Assembly (NCBI GenBank): GCA_947626205.1
Contig: CANQRO010000039.1
Span: forward strand, 1 to 13,008
DNA length: 13,008 nt
Origin: an uncultured Clostridia bacterium
Lineage (GTDB): Bacteria > Bacillota > Clostridia > TANB77 > CAG-508
Reading direction: 5' to 3'
The translations under genes and the position numbers were made by a program. Positions within the stretch are counted from its first letter, which is position 1. Each line of letters opens with the position of its first letter. Positions 7,948 to 13,008 of the stretch are shown here, piece by piece. The notes beneath the pieces are model-generated. The model had not been told where the DNA came from and ran no database searches. It worked only from the letters and a program-made list of their open reading frames with translations.

Positions 7948-9411
7948 TTATATAATTAAATCGTCATCGTCATCAGTTGTATTATTAACTTTATTTGATT
8001 TCTCTGTGTTTTCACTTGTGTTATTTGTAGCTAAATCATCAGCAAAGCCCATCCTATCATCTAAAATCTGCTCATTTGGAATGTTATTTGCATTATTTTG
8101 TTCATCTTTATTATTTGTTCCATTATTATCATTTTGTATTTTTTGGTTACTAATATCTATATTATCATTTTTATTGCTATCTCCACTCACGTTTTGTTTT
8201 TCTGTAGATTTTTTATCATCAATTGTTATTTCGTCTAATACTTTTTGCTTGTCTTTTCTAAAATCTTCTACAAGTATTTCTTTTGCCTTTTGTTTTACTT
8301 CATTTGGTATAGGCTCTTTTTTTACAATTTCAGCTGCCGCTTTACTTGTCTTTTCCATAACATCAAGTTTCTCTGCCTGTGGAGATATATATGAGCCTTC
8401 ATCAATTGCTTTTTTGATAGCATCCATTGCTTTAACTTCTGCGATTTCCTGTATTTCTTTTTGTAATTGGTCTTGTCTTTTTAAGAATACATCTTCTGAT
8501 GTAGAATACAATCTATAAAAGCCAGATTCAACAGCATCTTTAATACTTACCAAACCTTTATCATCTCTATTATATGCTGCATATAACAAATCAGCTAATT
8601 CATTAGAATCTAGTACAACTCCTGTAACTGAACAACTTGAAAGTCCACTTATAATTGATTGTGCACGAGTTAACAATTCATTATAGCAAAGATTAATAGT
8701 TTCTTCTTTAGAAAATGTATCGGTTACAGTTATTTCAGAAGAATAATATGAGACTAAAACATAAAAGTTTCTTTGTAATAGATTTTTATTTAAACTTAAT
8801 TTCTCAACATAATTTATAATATCAGCTGCATATTCATATACATTTAAAACTCTATTTCGCTGTTCTTCTACTCTTTGTATATCTTCTTTTTTTGCATCAA
8901 ATTGTTCTAATAAATCATTGTATTGTTTATTAATTTCCTCATACTCTTCTTTTATACCACTTGCATTTTGTTTATAAGTATTAATTGCGCCTTTTAAATC
9001 AATATTTTGTGCTTGTACATATAATTGTATTGGAAATCTAAGAGTGTTTAAAAATGTTATAAATCCTTCTTCAACAGCAAGTTGTTCCATATCAGACATA
9101 AGATCATAATTAATACCTTTACACTTGATAGCCATTGTATATTTTGTGCCATTTTCTTGAACAATCATATTATCAACTATTCTATCAAATTCCATAAATT
9201 TAAATATATCTTCTTTAGGAATGCTTTCACGCTGTTCTGATGATGTACTACCTGCTTTTGAATTATTTCTATCACTAGATTTATTCATAGCAGTAGATTT
9301 ATTATTCTTATCCTTATTCTTTTTACTATTAATAACTATTAAAAATACTGCTCCAAATATTAATATTACACCTAATAAAATCATTGGAAATATAAGTTGA
9401 CTCATATCCAT
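7948..9411 (-). CDS. Membrane-anchored protein resembling a detached VirB4 N-terminal domain
   Basis: A 487-residue protein. It has an N-terminal membrane anchor (about 5-27), a Lys/Ser/Asn-rich linker (29-65), then a globular part. That part contains GTKYTMAIKCKGINYDLMSD, EQLAVEEGFITFLNTL and FPIQLYVQAQNIDLK (about 88-140), the pattern found at the N-terminus of VirB4/TraC ATPases (a beta-strand, 'piN/gvN', 'E-E' helix, 'FLxxLxFPxQ'). A coiled coil (about 150-195) and a YVLVSYYSSE strand (about 217-226) follow, again as in VirB4. There is no Walker motif. The C-terminal ~90 residues are low-complexity and Asn/Asp-rich, ending DDDDDLII. It lies between PrgI and the VirB4 ATPase, so it probably docks the ATPase to the membrane complex. 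The start is fixed by GAGGAGG, which lies inside the end of the PrgI gene. Assignment to VirB4-N is pattern recognition and would need a profile search. Confidence 0.8.
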   Translation of the reverse strand: MDMSQLIFPMILLGVILIFGAVFLIVINSKKNKDKNNKSTAMNKSSDRNNSKAGSTSSEQRESIPKEDIFKFMEFDRIVDNMIVQENGTKYTMAIKCKGINYDLMSDMEQLAVEEGFITFLNTLRFPIQLYVQAQNIDLKGAINTYKQNASGIKEEYEEINKQYNDLLEQFDAKKEDIQRVEEQRNRVLNVYEYAADIINYVEKLSLNKNLLQRNFYVLVSYYSSEITVTDTFSKEETINLCYNELLTRAQSIISGLSSCSVTGVVLDSNELADLLYAAYNRDDKGLVSIKDAVESGFYRLYSTSEDVFLKRQDQLQKEIQEIAEVKAMDAIKKAIDEGSYISPQAEKLDVMEKTSKAAAEIVKKEPIPNEVKQKAKEILVEDFRKDKQKVLDEITIDDKKSTEKQNVSGDSNKNDNIDISNQKIQNDNNGTNNKDEQNNANNIPNEQILDDRMGFADDLATNNTSENTEKSNKVNNTTDDDDDLII

Positions 9412-9413
9412 TT

Positions 9414-9764
9414 TTATTTTCCTCCTCTGTTCAAATTATAAATATAAATTTTCTTTTTTCTTTTAAATGTTAAGAATCTAAACGCAATATCAGTTAAATT
9501 TTCTCCACCCGCTTTTCTAAACTTTCCCATAATCGGAATATCTGGAATTTTTAAGGTTCCAAATAAATACCCTAATCCACCAAATAATACAGTTATTATT
9601 GCTCCCGGAATAAGTCCTAATCCAAACAAATTACTACACAAATACCAAATACCAGCTCCTATAAGTCCTACGGCAAATGTAGTAACAAAAGATTTTACAG
9701 TAAAAATATATAATAATCTAGTTTCTCCCTTAACACTACGTGGAACATAATATGTTTTTCCCAT
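9414..9764 (-). CDS. prgI: PrgI-family T4SS membrane protein
   Basis: A 116-residue protein with two membrane segments (about 18-40 and 46-66, in a region rich in Gly and Leu), followed by TLKIPDIPI and a GGENLTDIAFRFLTFKRKKK tail. The N-terminus GKTYYVPRSVKGETRLLYIF is also typical. PrgI-family proteins are small bitopic or polytopic T4SS components found directly upstream of VirB4 in Gram-positive conjugation systems, and that is the position here. I place the start at ATG 9762-9764, which has GAGGTG 5 bases upstream; the alternative GTG at 9768-9770 is part of that ribosome site. The last four codons (RGGK) contain the ribosome site of the next gene, so the two are tightly coupled. It likely forms part of the inner-membrane base with VirB4 and VirB6. 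Confidence 0.88.
   Translation of the reverse strand: MGKTYYVPRSVKGETRLLYIFTVKSFVTTFAVGLIGAGIWYLCSNLFGLGLIPGAIITVLFGGLGYLFGTLKIPDIPIMGKFRKAGGENLTDIAFRFLTFKRKKKIYIYNLNRGGK
9421..9427 (-). promoter_or_regulatory. Ribosome binding site embedded in the PrgI C-terminal codons
   Basis: GAGGAGG lies within the codons AGA GGA GGA AAA that encode the RGGK end of the PrgI protein. The PrgI stop (9414-9416) and the next ATG (9409-9411) are two bases apart. Ribosomes ending PrgI therefore pass over the initiation region of the VirB4-N-like gene, which suggests translational coupling. Confidence 0.7.
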
Positions 9765-9793
9765 AATCACACCTCTTAATTCTTACAATATTA

Positions 9794-10702
9794 TTAACTT
9801 AATACTTCAAAAATAACATTTGATATATAATTTAATAATCCTACTGTACAAAAGGCCATAATAATACCAATAATAAATTGTACAGATTTACCTTTCAATT
9901 CTGCCTTTCCGTCAGCACCAGCAAATATGTATTTAATACCTACATACAATATTGCACCAATAGCTAAGAAATTAGCTATACTTGTCGCAGTTGAAAATAC
10001 TATTCCAAGTGGGGTTTTATAACTTTCTGCATTACTTGGATTAAATACAAATTCTCCATTTGGGAATAATAGATTCCAAATCAGTGTCCAACCAAAGAAG
10101 AAAACACAAGCTACAAGCAATGTAACCAAACTTTCTTTAACATCTGCCTTACTTTCAAATGTACCAAACATATATTTTATTCCTAAAAATATTGTTACAA
10201 GTACTATAACTGTTGTTCCTAAAACAGATACCATATCTTCAAATTCTGATATTATCTCAATAGCAGATTGACCTACATGTCCTATTGTTCCATGTTCTTT
10301 TTTACCTAAACTAAACCATCTACTTGCCTGTGCCCAAAAGTCATATTCTTTACCATATTTATTCATATCAAGATCAAGATTTGATGCATCTGTTGAAACA
10401 ATATCAGAATAATCAATTGGATCAGTATAATTTGTAGATTGAACAGACTTTACCTCTTCAAAATATGCTTGACTATCCCCTGATTTATAATCTTTTACAA
10501 GTGTGATAGTTGTTCCTGTTTTATGAGTTGCTTCACCACTATATGTCTGATTAGGAGTCTTTATATTATAACTAACCGTAAATTCTTTTACCACCTTAAC
10601 CTCTGTACCTGCTGGAATAATAGTAGTTGCAAAAGCATTATAGCCAAACATGCAAAAACATATAAAAAATGCAGATAAAAAATACAGCAACTTTCTTTTC
10701 AT
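9794..10702 (-). CDS. VirB2/TrbC-like protein with two tandem pilin-type membrane modules
   Basis: A 302-residue protein: signal peptide (about 1-25, ending NAFA), a beta-rich extracytoplasmic domain (26-~95, including GTTITLVKDYKSGDSQAYFE), a linker, and four hydrophobic segments. These form two copies of the same module: LGIKYMFGTFESKADVKES at 173-191 and VGIKYIFAGADGKAELKGK at 254-272, each a charged loop between two TM helices. The copies start 81 residues apart. VirB2/TrbC pilins normally carry a single such module in about 100 residues, so this is a longer, duplicated relative. The start is ATG with GAGGTG 6 bases upstream. It follows a terminator and a candidate promoter and is probably the first gene of the long operon. 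It could be a pilus subunit or a membrane-fixed pilin-like assembly factor. Confidence 0.8.
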   Translation of the reverse strand: MKRKLLYFLSAFFICFCMFGYNAFATTIIPAGTEVKVVKEFTVSYNIKTPNQTYSGEATHKTGTTITLVKDYKSGDSQAYFEEVKSVQSTNYTDPIDYSDIVSTDASNLDLDMNKYGKEYDFWAQASRWFSLGKKEHGTIGHVGQSAIEIISEFEDMVSVLGTTVIVLVTIFLGIKYMFGTFESKADVKESLVTLLVACVFFFGWTLIWNLLFPNGEFVFNPSNAESYKTPLGIVFSTATSIANFLAIGAILYVGIKYIFAGADGKAELKGKSVQFIIGIIMAFCTVGLLNYISNVIFEVLS

Positions 10703-10729
10703 TTAAAACACCTCATATACGCTTATATA

Positions 10730-10758
10730 ATTATATCAATTTCATGAAAAAAAGTCCA
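10730..10758 (-). promoter_or_regulatory. Candidate sigma-A type promoter for the T4SS operon
   Basis: TATAAT (10730-10735) lies 17 bases downstream of TGGACT (10753-10758), a 4-of-6 match to TTGACA. The -35 element falls inside the 3' arm of the terminator hairpin. The predicted start would lie near 10722, giving a leader of about 20 bases before the 302-residue protein. The -10 is a perfect match, but the region is AT-rich, so chance matches are likely. Confidence 0.4.
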
Positions 10759-10788
10759 TGATTTTTTATAAAATTCATGGACTTTTTT
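10747..10788 (-). terminator. Intrinsic terminator, 14-bp perfect stem with T-tract
   Basis: Bases 10748-10761 and 10775-10788 are perfect inverted repeats (AAAAAAGTCCATGA), enclosing a 13-base loop. On the minus strand the stem ends in a run of seven T. It lies 51 bases after the stop of the frameshifted pilin-like gene and 45 bases before the next gene start, so it separates that gene from the main operon. The A/T flanks could let it work on both strands, but there is no plus-strand gene to serve. Confidence 0.85.
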
Positions 10789-10839
10789 AATTTTAAATAA
10801 ATTTGTTATACTTTTGTAATTTTAATGTAATATATTACT

Positions 10840-11743
10840 TTATGTACCTGTAACTTGCAAAAATAATTTTACAATAAATTCTATAACTATAGTTGAAGCA
10901 AATACCAAAACTATTCCTATAACTAGTGGCACTAAACTTTTTTTAATCTCTGCTTTTTGATCAGCAGATGTATACAAATATCTTACTCCGACAGAAAATG
11001 ATTCCAGCAAATGCAGCTATACGTATAGCAAGTAATATTGTATTCCATATTTTATATACTGGTTTCATAAATCCATCCGGCACACTTCCACTCGGAATTA
11101 AACCATAGTCAAAACGTGAATCTGAAACATTATTTTTATTATCCGAAAAACTATTCGAATTAACGCTATCTGCAACGTAAACATCTCCATCATATTCAAA
11201 ATATAGTACTTTATCATCCTCATAGTAATCTTCATATACTGTTACTTCCGTTCCTTTTTCAAAGTTTTTAGTTTCACTTAAATTTGACTTTCTTTTAAGA
11301 GTACAAGACTCAGATATATTTAAAATAGTACCTTTGCTCCAACGTAAATCGCCTCTTTCATTTGATGAAGAATTAGGATTATTAAACGTTAATGAATTTT
11401 TATCTATTTTAAATAATTCCATTCCATAACGAACAACATAATATTTATTGTCACTTTTTAAAACTCCAAGATAAGTAGCATAATCTCCATTTTTAAAATG
11501 AAAATTTGCACCATCACTCGCAACAGAGTCCATTTCTTCAGTAAAATATATCGCTGTATTTGTTTTTTCATCTTCATCATAAGAATAGTCATCTTTTGCA
11601 TCTGCTATTTCCATATACCTGTTATCTGACATCATTATTTTACTGTTTAAAGATACTTCCTTTATACTAAACGCACGTATACAACTTATATTTATAAGAA
11701 ATATAAATACTAAAGAAAAAGTATATATCATTTTTTTTAACAT
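10840..11743 (-). CDS. VirB2/TrbC-like protein with SH3-like outer domains; frameshifted near 10993
   Basis: As read, the frame starting at 11743 ends after 260 residues at a TGA (10961-10963), with an uncharacteristic last ten residues (CRSKIFVYIC). If one base is removed around 10993-10998, reading continues from GTC at 10990-10992 as VGVRYLYTSADQKAEIKKSL and on to TAA at 10840-10842, giving about 300 residues. This restores exactly the loop and second TM helix of the neighbouring paralogue. The intact part has a signal peptide (1-25), GDYATYLGVLKSDNKYYVV (87-104), a second beta-rich SH3-like stretch (about 138-192, FEKGTEVTVYEDY) and TM1 (about 233-250). GAGGTG precedes the ATG by 7 bases. 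Either the gene is newly broken, the assembly has an indel in the T4 run, or reading is recoded. Without repair the protein lacks the pilin-type second helix. Confidence 0.8.
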
Positions 11744-11772
11744 TTACAATCACCTCATTTTTGTTTTTAATA

Positions 11773-12639
11773 TTACAACATTTGGCTAAAAATAATATAT
11801 ATAGCTTTAACTAAAGGTTGTGCTCCAAATATAAGTATTATTCCTAATATTACAAATATTAAACTCTTTTTTATTTCACTCTTCTTATCTGCAGAAACAA
11901 ACATATATCTTATTCCTACGATTATTATACCAATAAAAGCAACCACCTGAATCACAATAACAATAGTTTTCCAAACTCCACTTAACGCATTATCTATACT
12001 TATAATGCCAGATACATTTGGATCACTACTAGGCCATGGCTGTAAAGGCTCTGTAGTTGTTTTATCATTTTCCCCACCATCTTCTGGTTCTTCATTACGC
12101 TCTTCCAATTCTTTTAGTGTCATTGTTTTATCATCAAAAACATCTTTACTTACAAAAAATAAATCAACATCGCCAAAAATTACATACATGTTTTTATCAT
12201 TTTTTAGAACACCTACAAGTAGTACAAAATCTCCTTTTTCATATTTCATTTCATAATTCCAACTACTATCATCCAAATATCTTAATTCTATTGCAGATGC
12301 CGGCTTGATAAATGTTAAATATTCTGCAGTATCTGCCATTTCAAAAGAACATTTACTTGAAGAGTCAAATTGTACATCATTCCAATTTATATAATACATA
12401 CCATCTGCATTTTCATCTATGACTTTAAACTTCCACTGATACCTTCCACCAAGAGTCTCAAAGCCTGAATAATATACTTTTTCCCCTTTTTTAAAATCTC
12501 TATCAGCTGTTCCTTTTACCACTCCTACACCAGTGGTATCTTTTTTAATATACATTTCTGGGGACTTTGCACTTACGTAATTTAATCCAAGGCAAAATAA
12601 ACCTAATAGCAAACATATATATATAATCTTTTTTGTCAC
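11773..12639 (-). CDS. VirB2/TrbC-like protein with extracytoplasmic domain and C-terminal TM-loop-TM module
   Basis: About 288 residues. I prefer the GTG start at 12637-12639 because GAGGTG (12646-12651) stands 6 bases before it, the same spacing as in the sister genes; a GTG nine bases earlier is part of the ribosome site. The order is: signal peptide (about 1-24, ending NYVSA), beta-rich domain with FKKGEKVYY and DGMYYINWNDVQF (about 49-91), a second unit YEKGDFVLLVGVLKNDKNMYVIF (about 133-155) that matches the paralogue downstream, an acidic and Pro-rich linker (180-210), then TM1 (about 223-241), loop GIRYMFVSADKKSEIKKSL (242-260) and TM2 (about 261-283). The TM-loop-TM part is of VirB2/TrbC pilin type; the outer part looks like SH3-type wall-binding units, though this is only a pattern judgement. 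It may be an outward-facing pilin-like subunit or adhesin. Confidence 0.8.
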   Translation of the reverse strand: MTKKIIYICLLLGLFCLGLNYVSAKSPEMYIKKDTTGVGVVKGTADRDFKKGEKVYYSGFETLGGRYQWKFKVIDENADGMYYINWNDVQFDSSSKCSFEMADTAEYLTFIKPASAIELRYLDDSSWNYEMKYEKGDFVLLVGVLKNDKNMYVIFGDVDLFFVSKDVFDDKTMTLKELEERNEEPEDGGENDKTTTEPLQPWPSSDPNVSGIISIDNALSGVWKTIVIVIQVVAFIGIIIVGIRYMFVSADKKSEIKKSLIFVILGIILIFGAQPLVKAIYIIFSQML

Positions 12640-12645
12640 ATACAC

Positions 12646-12651
12646 CACCTC
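12646..12651 (-). promoter_or_regulatory. Ribosome binding site deciding a GTG start
   Basis: GAGGTG on the minus strand. An overlapping GTG (12646-12648) gives the longest frame, but it is part of this Shine-Dalgarno sequence; the GTG at 12637-12639 has the correct 6-base spacing and is followed directly by MTKKIIYICLL, a normal signal-peptide start. Confidence 0.65.
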
Positions 12652-12681
12652 ATTTTATAAGATAAAAAATCTATTTTAATT

Positions 12682-12713
12682 AAAAAGCCAATGTTATAAA
12701 ACATTGACTTTTT
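12682..12713 (-). terminator. Intrinsic terminator, 13-bp stem with one G-U pair
   Basis: Bases 12682-12694 and 12701-12713 pair with a 6-base loop. On the minus-strand transcript every position pairs, including one U-G wobble, and the stem ends in a run of five T. On the plus strand the same position would be a C-A mismatch. This supports use by minus-strand transcription, ending the partial pilin-like gene at 12826. The remaining bases 12714-12825 and 12640-12681 are AT-rich with no clear promoter or RNA. Confidence 0.78.
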
Positions 12714-12825
12714 AATAAATAATCAATAATAAAAATATATAATTTAAATCATTTCTTAAATAAGATTTATCATATATCCTATTTATAATGATAATTTTAA
12801 TATTTTTTCAATTAGTATACTGACT

Positions 12826-13008
12826 CTACACTATTCCTTCTGTTGCTTCTTCAAATAATCCCATGATAACTTGTACTATAAGACTTGCTCCAAATACAAA
12901 TATTGCACCTACAACCAAAATAATTGTTTGCTTCTTTATATCAGCCTTTGCATCAGCTGATGCAAACATATATCTAATTCCCGCAAATATAATAGCTATA
13001 AAAGCAAT
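12826..13008 (-). CDS. C-terminal fragment of another VirB2/TrbC-like protein (runs off right edge)
   Basis: Sixty codons followed by TAG (12826-12828), open to the window edge. The fragment reads IAFIAIIFAGIRYMFASADA then KADIKKQ, followed by a second hydrophobic helix (TIILVVGAIFVFGASLIVQV) and a short acidic tail (GLFEEATEGIV). It therefore contains the end of TM1, the shared loop and TM2, closely parallel to the three pilin-like proteins downstream. Whether it also has a signal peptide and outer domain cannot be seen. A terminator follows 113 bases later. The match to the sister proteins makes the reading frame secure. Confidence 0.85.
   Translation of the reverse strand: MAFIAIIFAGIRYMFASADAKADIKKQTIILVVGAIFVFGASLIVQVIMGLFEEATEGIV

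Noticed and set aside
7175..8518. Long plus-strand open frames opposite the VirB4 and VirB4-N-like genes
   Set aside because: They are antisense to strongly supported genes, lack ribosome sites and show Ser/Phe/Leu-rich low-complexity products typical of reversed AT-rich coding sequence.
12005..12308. Two overlapping plus-strand frames of 83 codons
   Set aside because: They lie antisense to the 288-residue pilin-like gene, overlap each other in different frames and have no ribosome site or recognisable domain.
12654..12678. TATAAA or TAAAAT as a -10 box for the 288-residue pilin-like gene
   Set aside because: No acceptable -35 is found at 16-18 bases, and the TATAAA would place the transcript start inside the ribosome site.
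12767..12794. 7-bp inverted repeat TTATCAT/ATGATAA as a possible operator
   Set aside because: The arms are short and AT-rich with a 14-base loop; such repeats are expected by chance here and no regulator is present.

Overview
The window is AT-rich (roughly 30% GC by eye). All credible genes lie on the minus strand, packed with short gaps and Shine-Dalgarno sequences of the GAGGTG/GGAGG type. The window shows no outer-membrane component; signal peptides, single-membrane topology and a cell-wall-type enzyme all point to a Gram-positive-type low-GC host (Bacillota or a Mycoplasmatota-like gut lineage). TGG is used for Trp and TGA never interrupts a gene, so the standard bacterial code fits. Species cannot be told from this window.

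The content is one locus: a minimal Gram-positive type IV secretion system (T4SS)-like machine, read right to left. From the upstream (right) end it holds: (i) a cluster of at least four VirB2/TrbC-like small-membrane-module proteins (12826-13008 partial, 11773-12639, 10840-11743 with a frameshift, 9794-10702). Three show a signal peptide and an extracytoplasmic domain before a TM - charged loop - TM module with the shared core G-[IV]-[RK]-Y-x-[FY]-x-x-x-[DES]-x-K; the start of the fourth is outside the window; (ii) a PrgI-family protein (9414-9764); (iii) a membrane-anchored protein resembling a detached VirB4 N-terminal domain (7948-9411); (iv) the VirB4-type ATPase (5902-7926); (v) a VirB6/TrbL-like channel protein apparently divided into two genes (4296-5867 and 3191-4276); (vi) two single-TM extracytoplasmic proteins of VirB8-like layout (2594-3178 and 1659-2579); (vii) a membrane-anchored protein with two tandem 3D/double-psi beta-barrel modules, probably the wall-remodelling factor (189-1640); (viii) the start of another small membrane protein (1-165).

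Two intrinsic terminators (12682-12713 and 10747-10788) separate pilin-like genes from each other, and a candidate promoter overlaps the second. From 10702 down to 1 there is no terminator and gaps are 2-34 bases, consistent with one long operon. No relaxase, coupling protein (VirD4), VirB11, integrase or att site is visible, so the window alone does not say whether the system moves DNA or protein.

The most notable points are the multi-copy pilin-like proteins with divergent, partly SH3-like extracellular domains, the split VirB4 and VirB6 architecture, the internally duplicated pilin module, the double 3D-domain protein with one apparently degenerate copy, and a single-base frameshift in one pilin-like gene whose repair restores the family signature exactly.
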